Source: Granulosicoccus sp964498925
Lineage (GTDB): Bacteria; Pseudomonadota; Gammaproteobacteria; Granulosicoccales; Granulosicoccaceae
DNA length: 26,262 nt
Assembly: GCA_964498925.1 (NCBI GenBank)
Contig: CAZCKD010000022.1
Location: forward strand, 1-26,262
Direction: 5' to 3'
Of this stretch, positions 16,575 through 24,610 are shown piece by piece; the first letter of the stretch is position 1; each line of letters opens with the position of its first letter. Position numbers and translations under genes: made by a program. The notes below the pieces were generated by a model. The model saw only the letters and a list, made by a program, of their open reading frames with translations. It did not search any database and was not told the origin of the DNA.

Positions 16575-17966
16575 ATGTTCGACAATTTAAGTGAGCGTTT
16601 AGGTAAAACGATCAAAAATCTTCGTGGTCAGGGTCGACTGAGCGAAGACAACGTAAAAGATACCCTGCGTGAAGTGCGAATGGCTCTGCTTGAGGCCGAT
16701 GTTGCGCTGCCAGTCGTCAAACAGCTGATCGATTCGGTTCGCGACAAAGCGATGGGGCAGGAAGTCATTGGTAGCTTGTCTCCGGGTCAGGCTTTCATCA
16801 AAGTTGTTAACGATGAACTCGTCTCGGTGATGGGAGACAACGCTGAGCCGCTGAATCTGGCGACCCAACCGCCAGCGGTCGTGCTGATGGCAGGTCTGCA
16901 AGGTGCTGGTAAGACCACAACGGTGGGCAAGCTTGCTCGTCTACTCAAAGAAAAAGACAAAAAGAAAGTCATGGTCGTCAGCTGTGACGTCTACCGACCC
17001 GCGGCCATCAAGCAATTGGAAACACTCGCAGGCAGTGTTGAGGCGATTTTCTTCGAAAGCTCGGTTGATCAATCACCTGTAGACATTGCCAATGCAGCGT
17101 TGGCAGAAGCGCGCAAGCAATTAGTCGATGTGCTGTTAGTTGATACGGCAGGCCGTCTTGCTATAGATGAAGAGATGATGGCTGAAATTCAGGCCCTGCA
17201 TCGAGCTATCGATCCGATTGAGACGCTGTTTGTTGTCGATAGCATGACCGGCCAAGATGCTGCCAACACCGCTAAAGCCTTTGGAGAAGCCTTGCCACTG
17301 ACAGGCGTTGTGTTAACCAAAACAGACGGTGATGCAAGAGGTGGTGCTGCTCTATCAGTCCGTGTCATTACCGGCAAGCCTATTAAGTTTATCGGTGCCG
17401 GTGAAAAAACCGATGCGCTGGAAACGTTCCACCCCGACAGAATTGCATCTCGCATTCTGGGTATGGGCGATGTTGTCAGTCTTGTAGAAGAAGTAACGGC
17501 TAAGGTCGATCACGACAAAGCCGAGAAGTTTGCCAACAAGATGAAGAAGGGCAAGAACTTCGACTTTAATGATTTGAAGGAACAGCTCGAGCAAATGGCC
17601 AACATGGGCGGGATGGCGTCCCTCATGGATAAAATGCCCGGCATGGCCAATGTGCCTGATGCCGTTAAAAATAAAATGGACGATAAGCAATTCGTTCACA
17701 TGATTGCATTGGTAAATTCCATGACGCCTCAGGAACGAAAATATCCGGCAATCTTGAAAGGATCTCGCAAAAAGCGGATTGCTGCAGGTGCAGGCTTGCA
17801 GGTACAAGATGTTAATAAGCTGATGAAGCAGCATCAGCAAATGGCGCGTGCGATGAAAAAGCTCAGCAAGGGCGGCATGGCTAAAATGATGCGAGCGATG
17901 AAAGGACAAATGCCACCTGGCGGAATGGGTGGTATGGGCGGCATGGGTGGAATGGGGATGAAGTAA
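16575..17966 (+). CDS. ffh: Signal recognition particle protein Ffh
   Basis: The 463-residue product is the SRP54 GTPase that binds 4.5S RNA and signal sequences and targets nascent membrane proteins to FtsY. The N domain (about 1-90) contains the ALLEADVALPVVK motif. The G domain has GLQGAGKTT at 107-115, DTAGRL, TKTDGDARGG and the closing GAGEKTDALETFHPDR. The methionine-rich M domain starts at about 325 and includes SRKKRIAAGAG, the RNA-binding part. The C-terminus ends in a repeated GGM run (four copies). A Shine-Dalgarno-like AGCAGGT precedes the ATG. In E. coli ypjD lies directly opposite ffh; here the DUF2786 and YyaL-type genes sit between them. Downstream, where rpsP is usual in Gammaproteobacteria, lies the dehalogenase-like gene. 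Confidence 0.98.
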   Translation: MFDNLSERLGKTIKNLRGQGRLSEDNVKDTLREVRMALLEADVALPVVKQLIDSVRDKAMGQEVIGSLSPGQAFIKVVNDELVSVMGDNAEPLNLATQPPAVVLMAGLQGAGKTTTVGKLARLLKEKDKKKVMVVSCDVYRPAAIKQLETLAGSVEAIFFESSVDQSPVDIANAALAEARKQLVDVLLVDTAGRLAIDEEMMAEIQALHRAIDPIETLFVVDSMTGQDAANTAKAFGEALPLTGVVLTKTDGDARGGAALSVRVITGKPIKFIGAGEKTDALETFHPDRIASRILGMGDVVSLVEEVTAKVDHDKAEKFANKMKKGKNFDFNDLKEQLEQMANMGGMASLMDKMPGMANVPDAVKNKMDDKQFVHMIALVNSMTPQERKYPAILKGSRKKRIAAGAGLQVQDVNKLMKQHQQMARAMKKLSKGGMAKMMRAMKGQMPPGGMGGMGGMGGMGMK

Positions 17967-18025
17967 TGCCTGATGTGTAAGGCGGTTGACTTTGTTCGCG
18001 CATCGCCTGCATCCTACCGGGCAGA

Positions 18026-21000
18026 ATGAGAATTTTCTCCGACAAAAACCGCCCCATCCATGAGGGGCACTTCCCGGTCGAGCTGTTATCCCGCGTACGT
18101 GATACTGCGGATTTAACGCAATCCCCACCCTTTGAACAACTCTCGTTTGATGTGCCAGATGCACCGCAATCCATCATCAATGCGATGCGGGAACATCAGG
18201 CCATGCTGGACGCCATTCGACATGGTCATGTCAACAAAGCCACTGCTAATTGTCCCGATGATCTTGATGAACGGGCACAGCATCTTAAAGCGTTCGCTTA
18301 TTTCTCCGATGCATCAATTGTCGGTGTCTGTGAGTTAACAGACGAGGCTCTGTTAACCAACCCCTTTGTTAATCCTGACGTATCCCGACTGGCCGAGGAT
18401 CTACAAACACGTCAAACCAAAACGCTGGCCTCCGGTATCGACATGATTATGGCTGACTTAAAAGAGTCAACCGGCAAACCGACGGGCAGCACCGAAGGAC
18501 ATACACATGCTGTCGTGTTTCTTTATCAGCATCCACGAGACCCTCACGATGACGAACCGGGTACAGAATGGATTGTCGATGCAATGGCTCATCGTGCTTG
18601 TTTGCTTGCATCAGAAACCGCTGCAGTGTTGGCTAACTATGTTCGTCTTCTTGGTTATGACGCTTTGGCTCATACGGGGACAAGTAGTGGCGTTGATTTA
18701 CATAAGCTTGCGGTACTTTCGGGACTGGCGACGGTCGAAGACGGTCAGCTCGTTCACCCGTACGTAGGCGATCGCTTCGGCATAGGCGCCATCACAACCG
18801 ATTTCTCCATGACCGCAGATCTTCCGCTCGTACCTCTGGCCGTACAGCCTCGATCGGCCTTTGGTTGGGCCTGGAAATGGGGCAAAGGTTTTTCAAAAAC
18901 CGCTTCCAACCACCAGCCCTACAGCGATCGTAGGTTCGTCGATGGGCAGCATCCCTTCGAGACTTTAAAGCGGGTTGATGAAACCACGACATTCATCGAC
19001 GAAGCGCGAGTTGCACGGGTTCCTAAAAGAACCGATATGTTCGCTAGAGCGCAATTCGGGGATATGGGAAAACAAGTTCAAGAAGGTGCAGCTGGCGGTA
19101 AGTACGCTAGAAAATCTGCACCCTCCATGGCACAGCGTCGCGCCCTAGGTGCGTTCGTCCTGTTACAAGACGGCGAGTCGCAGGCGGAAAAAACAATCAT
19201 TAGTCCGAGCGATGCTGCCGATTTAATCAAGGCGACATCGTACTTTTTAGGCATCGATGCAGTAGGCATTTCACGATGTCCCGATTGGACCTGGTATTCG
19301 CACGATGCAGCGGGTGATGTCCTCGATCCTCCACATGATCAAGCTATTTCAATGATTGTGGATCAAGGCTACGGCACCATGGAAGGATCCTCTGGTGATG
19401 ATTGGATATCGGTTGCTTTGTCCATGCGTGCCTACTTGCGCTTTTCATTGTTAGGCGGTGTCATAGCGAAGCAGATTAGAAATCTAGGTTATAAGGCGAA
19501 AGCGCATTCGGTTATGGATGGCGAGGTATTACAACCCCCGTTACTGCTACTTTCCGGTTTGGGCGAAGTCAGCCGTATCGGCGAAGTGGTATTGAATCCC
19601 TTTTTAGGACCACGTTTAAAGTCGGGTGTTGTCACCACCGATCTCCCGATGTCTCACGATAAACCGATTGATTTTGGTCTGCAAAGATTCTGCGAAAGCT
19701 GTAACAAGTGCGCGAGGGAATGTCCATCCGGTGCCATAACGGCAGGGCCTAAGCTGATGTTCAACGGCTATGAGATTTGGAAGTCGGACAGTCAGAAATG
19801 TGCAAGCTACAGAATAAATACCGAAGGTGGGGCCATGTGTGGCCGGTGTATGAAAACATGCCCGTGGAATCTTGAAGGGATACTCGCGGATAGCGCGTTC
19901 AGATGGACAGCAATGAATCTTCCGGGTAGTGCAAAGGCCTTGGCTAAGTTTGACGATTTTGCCAACCGCGGCAGTCTCAATAAAACCAAAAAATGGTGGT
20001 GGGATCTGGAAATGCAGGAGGATGGTGGATATCACCCCACGACCAAGCCTGTTAATGAAAGGCAATTACAAAAAGACCTACATTTAAAGTACTCCGATCA
20101 GACCTTAGCCGTCTATCCGGCCCCTTTAGCACCGCCACCATATCCTTATCCGTTTCCTATGGATAGGGAGAAGGGTATCGAAGCCTATCAGGCGATGATA
20201 ACGGCAGATCAATATAAGCAGCGGCTTGCGGATGGGACGGTTTCTGATGTTGCCCATATCTATAGCAATGACGGCGAAAGTCCGGTCATTCAAGTAGTGA
20301 TTGCCTCAGCGGTGAAGCACACTGCCGATATTACTCACTACGAATTTAAAACCTTGGATGGATCTGATTTACCGCCTTGGACTGCCGGTGCTCATTTGGA
20401 TATCGTTGTTGCCCCCGAATACTTGCGTCAGTATTCCATGTGCGGTAATCCGAGCGACCGTTCGGTTTATCAAATCGCTGTATTGAAAGAGCCAGAAGGG
20501 CGAGGCGGTTCAATGCTGATGCATCGAATATTCAGTGAAGAACGAAAAGTATTTGTGTCTAAGCCCATCAATCATTTTGAATTGATTCGCGGTGCAAAGA
20601 AAACCTATTTGATGGCAGGGGGTATCGGTGTCACCCCCATGATCGCAATGGCGCATGAGCTCCATGAAAATGGGGCAGAGTTCGAGTTGCATTATTCCGG
20701 TCGTTCACGAACAAGTATGGCATTCCTGGATGAGCTCTCAAAGCATCCATGGGCGGCAAGGGTTCATTTACACGTCAGCGACGAGGGCACCCGACTCGAT
20801 CTTGATTCGGTATTTAGTTGCGTTGAGGATGGTACCCATGTGTATACCTGTGGCGCAGAACTCTATATGAATGCAGTGTTGGATTCAGCGAAGCTTGCCG
20901 GAGTACCAGAAGAGAATCGGCATCTTGAGTTTTTCTCAGTTCCTGAGGTACCGGAGTATGAAAACCATCCTTTCACGCTAAAGCTTTCCCAGTCAGGTAA

Positions 21001-21232
21001 AACCTTTGAAGTGCCGGACGATCAGTCCCCGGCAGAAGTGCTTCAACAGCATGGTTATCCCATCGACATAAAATGTTCAGATGGTTTATGCGGTGTTTGC
21101 CAGTGCGGTTTGGTATCCGGGGATGTGGAGCATCGTGATTTTGTACTTTCAAAAAAACAACGCGAATCTTCGGTCATACTTTGTCAGTCGCGTGCAGCGG
21201 ACGCCGATGGGGTAATGGAGATCGACTTGTAA
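18026..21232 (+). CDS. Self-sufficient (catabolic-type) cobalamin-dependent reductive dehalogenase fused to a flavin/[2Fe-2S] reductase
   Basis: The 1068-residue protein has two halves. Residues 1 to about 710 look like a reductive dehalogenase. The core (about 395-550) ends in GLGEVSRIGEVVLNPFLGPR and VVTTDLP, then come two ferredoxin motifs: C556, C559, C562, C566 with CP, and C592, C605, C608, C612 with CP. Residues about 741-970 are a ferredoxin-reductase-like module with flavin motif RQYS (801-804), GRGGS (825-829), NAD(P)H motif AGGIGVTP (864-871) and TCG (941-943). Residues 983-1068 are a plant-type [2Fe-2S] domain (C1017, C1022, C1025, C1053). No Tat signal and no rdhB neighbour are seen, which fits the cytoplasmic BhbA/NpRdhA class. 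It would use NAD(P)H to dehalogenate an organohalide; the substrate is unknown. I could not place the catalytic Tyr/Lys/Arg of NpRdhA by eye. QueG is related but much shorter and lacks the reductase. The Shine-Dalgarno sequence is weak. Confidence 0.88.
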   Translation: MRIFSDKNRPIHEGHFPVELLSRVRDTADLTQSPPFEQLSFDVPDAPQSIINAMREHQAMLDAIRHGHVNKATANCPDDLDERAQHLKAFAYFSDASIVGVCELTDEALLTNPFVNPDVSRLAEDLQTRQTKTLASGIDMIMADLKESTGKPTGSTEGHTHAVVFLYQHPRDPHDDEPGTEWIVDAMAHRACLLASETAAVLANYVRLLGYDALAHTGTSSGVDLHKLAVLSGLATVEDGQLVHPYVGDRFGIGAITTDFSMTADLPLVPLAVQPRSAFGWAWKWGKGFSKTASNHQPYSDRRFVDGQHPFETLKRVDETTTFIDEARVARVPKRTDMFARAQFGDMGKQVQEGAAGGKYARKSAPSMAQRRALGAFVLLQDGESQAEKTIISPSDAADLIKATSYFLGIDAVGISRCPDWTWYSHDAAGDVLDPPHDQAISMIVDQGYGTMEGSSGDDWISVALSMRAYLRFSLLGGVIAKQIRNLGYKAKAHSVMDGEVLQPPLLLLSGLGEVSRIGEVVLNPFLGPRLKSGVVTTDLPMSHDKPIDFGLQRFCESCNKCARECPSGAITAGPKLMFNGYEIWKSDSQKCASYRINTEGGAMCGRCMKTCPWNLEGILADSAFRWTAMNLPGSAKALAKFDDFANRGSLNKTKKWWWDLEMQEDGGYHPTTKPVNERQLQKDLHLKYSDQTLAVYPAPLAPPPYPYPFPMDREKGIEAYQAMITADQYKQRLADGTVSDVAHIYSNDGESPVIQVVIASAVKHTADITHYEFKTLDGSDLPPWTAGAHLDIVVAPEYLRQYSMCGNPSDRSVYQIAVLKEPEGRGGSMLMHRIFSEERKVFVSKPINHFELIRGAKKTYLMAGGIGVTPMIAMAHELHENGAEFELHYSGRSRTSMAFLDELSKHPWAARVHLHVSDEGTRLDLDSVFSCVEDGTHVYTCGAELYMNAVLDSAKLAGVPEENRHLEFFSVPEVPEYENHPFTLKLSQSGKTFEVPDDQSPAEVLQQHGYPIDIKCSDGLCGVCQCGLVSGDVEHRDFVLSKKQRESSVILCQSRAADADGVMEIDL

Positions 21233-21295
21233 GGGTGTTTGTTTCAGCTGAGAACTAAAACTTTAAGTTTTTAAGTTTTGGTGTGAGGCTTTTTA

Positions 21296-21340
21296 TAGTT
21301 CAGCTAGTTCAGCTAGTTCAGCTAGTTCAGCTAGTTCAGC
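21296..21340. repeat. 9-bp tandem repeat between convergent genes
   Basis: The unit CAGCTAGTT occurs four times without a mismatch at 21301-21336. It is flanked by partial units (TAGTT at 21296-21300 and CAGC at 21337-21340), five unit-lengths in all. It lies between the dehalogenase stop (21232) and the nadE stop (21354-21352). No coding role is supported. The unit length and perfect identity suggest slippage, so copy number may vary among strains. Confidence 0.9.
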
Positions 21341-21351
21341 AATAACTAGAG

Positions 21352-23361
21352 TTACTGAACCCTGTGCCAATTACCAATATCTTCCAGCCAGATATCAGGC
21401 TTCGCATCGGACGGCATTCGCCAATCACCTCTGGGTGAAAGGGCGACGTTGCCCACCTTGGGCCCGTCTGCTGTGCATGAGCGTTTGAACTGATGCATGA
21501 AGAAGCGTTTAATAAATACGCTTAGCCATTGCTTAAGTGTCTCATCGTCGTATTGCGACTCATCGAATGCAACGCCGGCTAAGTCCAGTACGCGGCTTGG
21601 TCGTGCTCCGTGTCGAACAAAGTGGTAAAGGAAAAAGTCATGCAACTCATAGGGGCCGATTTTTTCTTCGGTGAGTTGAGCAATTTCGCCATCTGCTCCA
21701 GCGGGTAGTAGTTCCGGTGAAATGGGTGTGTCCAGAATATCGAACAATGTTTTACGTAGCAGTTCGCTATCGCTCCACACACTGGCCCGTTCGTTAGCGA
21801 CCCATCGAATGACGAATTGAATCAGTGTTTTTGGGACTCCGGCGTTTACGTCGTACATGGCAATGTGATCACCGGCGTAAGTAGACCAACCCAACGCTTT
21901 TTCAGAAAGATCGCCGGTACCAACAACCAGGCCGCCATTTTGATTGGCAAGCGTCATGAGTAACAGAGTGCGAAGCCGCGCTTGCACATTTTCAAGGGTG
22001 ACGTCACCAAACTCGGGGTGATCCCTTAACGTGTTTAGTAGTTGCTCGACGTTGTCGGCATCTTTCGTAACGTCGTGATCAACCGCCTTCAACACAGTGC
22101 GACTTGCATCGGAGATGCTGACTTCCCTAAACGTTGCACCCAAAGCCTTGGATAAGTCTTCGGCATTGTCTCGTGTCCCGTCAGAGGTGCCAAATCCGGG
22201 CATAGTGATACAAATGAGATCGCTACGTGGTTGCCCTCGCAGATCGAGTGCTGCTGCAGCAACCAGAGCTGCTTGAGTGGAATCCAACCCGCCTGATACA
22301 CCTAAAACCAATTTGGGCTTGCCAATGGCTGCCATTCGGGTTGCCAAGGCGTTGCTTTGAATCTCGAACATTTCCCAACAACGATTCGCCAATGTGGCAG
22401 GGTCTTTAGGAAGAAAAGGAGTTTTGGAAATTTGCCGAACCAAACCTTCCGGAGAGACAGAATTAAAATTGACGATTCTGTAGTTCGCCATATTCTCGCG
22501 AGCGCAATCTCCAAAGGTGGTTGTAGAGCGTCGTTCAAAAGCTAACGCCTCAACGTCTATGTCTTGCGTAATCAATTGGCCGCTACGTTTAAATCGTTGC
22601 GATTCCGCTAGAACGCTGCCGTTTTCACAGATGAAGGCATCGGCATCGAAACTGACATCCGTTGATGATTCACCGGGGCCTGCAGCGACGTAGACATAAG
22701 CGCATTTGCCTCTGTCAGATGTTGAGGATGCAAGTAGACGGCGAAGCTCTGCTTTACCGATGGTGAAATTGGAAGCAGACAAATTACAAATGACCGTTGC
22801 GCCTGCAGACACTTGAAAACTGCTGGGCGGTGCTTGCACCCAAAGGTCTTCACAGATTTCTAGACCGACCGTTAGATTGGATAGAGAGCTCTTGAACAAT
22901 AAGTCGACGCCGAAAGGAATTTGGTGTTGTCCAATGTCCAGCATTGCATTGTTGTCAATGTCAAACCCGGATCGATACCAACGCGCCTCTTCAAACTCAC
23001 GATAGTTGGGTAGGTAGGCTTTGGGGACGATGCCTAAAACAGAACCCTGATGAAGCACGGCCGCGCAATTGTACAAACCATGATTAAATCTAACGGGTAA
23101 GCCGACTAATGCAACTGGCTCCAGTGCTTTACCGGCTTCAGCTAATGAAAGTAATGCGTCTTCACACCGGTCTAACAACGTTGTATTCAGCGAAAGGTCA
23201 CGAATGCTGTAGCCGCTAAGTCCGAGCTCCGGGAAGACAACGATATTTGCGCCCGCAGAATCCGCCTCACGCCATAGCGCGAGTGTCCGATCAGCATTGG
23301 CTTGTACATCGGCCACAGCAGCTGCTGGGACGGCTGCGGCTATTCGAGCATATCCTTTCAT
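21352..23361 (-). CDS. nadE: Glutamine-dependent NAD+ synthetase
   Basis: The 669-residue product joins two domains. The N-terminal carbon-nitrogen hydrolase (about 1-290) releases ammonia from glutamine. Its triad is E45 in FPELGLSGY, K114 in VPKAYLPNYREF and C170 in LEICEDLWV, close to the positions known for Mycobacterium tuberculosis NadE (E52, K121, C176). The C-terminal synthetase domain has the PP-loop SGGLDSTQAALVAAAAL near residue 355, then GTSDGTRDNAEDLSKALGA, GTGDLSEKALGWSTYAGDH and YDVNAGVPKTLIQFVIRW. It amidates nicotinic acid adenine dinucleotide, the last step of NAD+ synthesis. The long form is distinct from the short ammonia-dependent NadE of E. coli. It has no Shine-Dalgarno sequence; a TATACT box sits only 6 bases before the ATG, which would give a nearly leaderless message. 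Confidence 0.96.
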   Translation of the reverse strand: MKGYARIAAAVPAAAVADVQANADRTLALWREADSAGANIVVFPELGLSGYSIRDLSLNTTLLDRCEDALLSLAEAGKALEPVALVGLPVRFNHGLYNCAAVLHQGSVLGIVPKAYLPNYREFEEARWYRSGFDIDNNAMLDIGQHQIPFGVDLLFKSSLSNLTVGLEICEDLWVQAPPSSFQVSAGATVICNLSASNFTIGKAELRRLLASSTSDRGKCAYVYVAAGPGESSTDVSFDADAFICENGSVLAESQRFKRSGQLITQDIDVEALAFERRSTTTFGDCARENMANYRIVNFNSVSPEGLVRQISKTPFLPKDPATLANRCWEMFEIQSNALATRMAAIGKPKLVLGVSGGLDSTQAALVAAAALDLRGQPRSDLICITMPGFGTSDGTRDNAEDLSKALGATFREVSISDASRTVLKAVDHDVTKDADNVEQLLNTLRDHPEFGDVTLENVQARLRTLLLMTLANQNGGLVVGTGDLSEKALGWSTYAGDHIAMYDVNAGVPKTLIQFVIRWVANERASVWSDSELLRKTLFDILDTPISPELLPAGADGEIAQLTEEKIGPYELHDFFLYHFVRHGARPSRVLDLAGVAFDESQYDDETLKQWLSVFIKRFFMHQFKRSCTADGPKVGNVALSPRGDWRMPSDAKPDIWLEDIGNWHRVQ

Positions 23362-23450
23362 GGTGACAGTATAAGTCGCATTTAGTCTTCTTACAGGGCA
23401 CAGGTCGTGCCTAATTCAGGGTGGTTTTTTGCCGTGGCAGAACTAATGTC

Positions 23451-23482
23451 CCTTAAAAGCAGCCAGTATCCTGCTTTTGAGG
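23451..23482. terminator. Inverted repeat between the Gfo/Idh/MocA gene and nadE; possible bidirectional terminator
   Basis: AAAAGCAG at 23455-23462 pairs perfectly with CTGCTTTT at 23471-23478 around an 8-base loop, and the stem extends to 12 pairs with one mismatch (23451-23482). The A tract, short GC stem and T tract read the same way on both strands. It lies downstream of the oxidoreductase gene and upstream of nadE, so it may separate two transcription units. The GC part of the stem is only four pairs, so termination would be weak. Confidence 0.35.
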
Positions 23483-23510
23483 CGTCAAACAGACCAAACT
23501 GTTGACCCAC

Positions 23511-24530
23511 TTACAATTCGACGCGGGCCTGTCGTTCAGAGGATAGGTAAATCGCCTTTTCGGTTTCCAAGACGGTTAAATAGTCTTCTGCGAGATTCTC
23601 CAAAGGCTTGTTTGATTGCAAGGCATCGATAACGTGTTTCTGCAGGGCCAGTACGCAATCGCCAGCAAAACCGGACCATTCCTTAGCCGGCAGTATGACT
23701 TTTTTCTCCGTTGCATTCTTAACCCGATGAGTGACCGATCCGTCTCCTGATAACTCCATCGTTCCTGTACTGCCTTCAACCAGACACTCGCCTAAAGTCA
23801 TACGATGATTGTCAGCCGCATGATCCAGCAATCGATTTCCATCGAATAGAGCGCGCTTTCCATCGCTGAACTCGAAGATGACGAAACCTGCATCTTCACC
23901 GGCAATAACCGGATTCATTTTTCGTAGATCTGCATAAACGGCTTTGGGTTCGCCCATCAGGTAACGAAAGGTATCTATCCAATGAACACCTGTTTCGTGA
24001 ATCAGAAATTTAGGCATGGTTTGGAAGTAGGGTTGACGGTCTAGATAAGCTTGGCTGCCTTGACCGTCTCCCGTTCGGAGTCGGAACGTTATCTGATGCA
24101 AATTGCCTATGGTGTTTGAGTCAATAGCGCTTTTGATACTTCGGTACCAGGGCTGGAAACGGAAATTTTCATGAACGACGATGGGTACAGAAACCTCTGC
24201 GCTCAAGCGGCAAGCTTCCTTAGCCTCATCCAAGGAAAGGCAGAAAGGTTTTTGGCAAATAATCAGCTTAGGTTTTTTTGAATGTGCCAGTGCTTTTTTT
24301 ATAAGCGCAAGATGACTCGTAGGTGGTGTGATGATGTCGAGCACATCTGGAGAAGTGCTGCTTAACATAGTGGCTAAATCATCAAAGCCCGGGTGCCCTG
24401 TTGCTTGTGCCGATGCCAGATTGTCGTCCGTTGAACCTACGATATTTACCAAAGGGATCCTGGACCAGGCATCGTAGTGGAAATGACTGAAATAGCCGGC
24501 ACCGACGCACGCTACGGATACGTTGTTCAT
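23511..24530 (-). CDS. Gfo/Idh/MocA family NAD(P)-dependent oxidoreductase
   Basis: The 339-residue product starts with a Rossmann fold, VACVGAGYFSHFHYDAW (glycine-rich loop at residues 10-13). The catalytic lysine motif usually written EKP appears as QKP (K94 in IICQKPFCLSL). The C-terminal alpha/beta domain contains FLIHETGVHWIDTFRYLMGE, where the Gly-xxx-His-xxx-Asp pattern gives the likely catalytic histidine. Members oxidise or reduce sugars, inositols and similar polyols, or act on biliverdin or dihydrodiols, and the substrate cannot be told here. A plausible GAAG Shine-Dalgarno sequence precedes the ATG. The neighbours (DUF6151 gene upstream by 80 bp, nadE downstream by 149 bp) give no pathway clue. 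Confidence 0.93.
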   Translation of the reverse strand: MNNVSVACVGAGYFSHFHYDAWSRIPLVNIVGSTDDNLASAQATGHPGFDDLATMLSSTSPDVLDIITPPTSHLALIKKALAHSKKPKLIICQKPFCLSLDEAKEACRLSAEVSVPIVVHENFRFQPWYRSIKSAIDSNTIGNLHQITFRLRTGDGQGSQAYLDRQPYFQTMPKFLIHETGVHWIDTFRYLMGEPKAVYADLRKMNPVIAGEDAGFVIFEFSDGKRALFDGNRLLDHAADNHRMTLGECLVEGSTGTMELSGDGSVTHRVKNATEKKVILPAKEWSGFAGDCVLALQKHVIDALQSNKPLENLAEDYLTVLETEKAIYLSSERQARVEL

Positions 24531-24610
24531 GGTTGCTTCATTTGTATCGATTAGTGTTGTCTCGGTTGCCTATGCTTTTGCACTTGTAGATGACGTGTTT
24601 CTGCTATCTA

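Noticed and set aside
17920..17963. GGM-coding repeat at the end of ffh as a DNA repeat element
   Set aside because: Gly/Met-rich tails are normal for the Ffh M domain, and the repeat is explained by coding.
17986..18015. TTGACT hexamer as a -35 box for the dehalogenase gene
   Set aside because: The matching -10 (CATCCT) fits the consensus at only three of six positions and would leave a leader of only about 5-10 bases before the ATG.
17355..18164. Long minus-strand frame (269 codons) opposite the end of ffh and the start of the dehalogenase gene
   Set aside because: It is antisense to two well-supported genes. Its His- and Leu-rich composition reflects the reverse of ffh codons, and no family is recognisable.
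18026..21232. Epoxyqueuosine reductase (QueG) as the identity of the large fusion
   Set aside because: QueG is about 350-380 residues with no internal duplicate core and no C-terminal flavin/[2Fe-2S] reductase. The length and linker region here fit catabolic reductive dehalogenases better.
21257..21279. AT-rich inverted repeat AAAACTT/AAGTTTT as the dehalogenase terminator
   Set aside because: The stem is seven pairs with only one GC pair and would be too unstable to call as an intrinsic terminator.
21296..21354. Glu-Leu-Ala repeat reading frame on the minus strand as a small peptide or nadE extension
   Set aside because: The frame has no start codon, is out of phase with nadE, and meets a TAA within the end of nadE.
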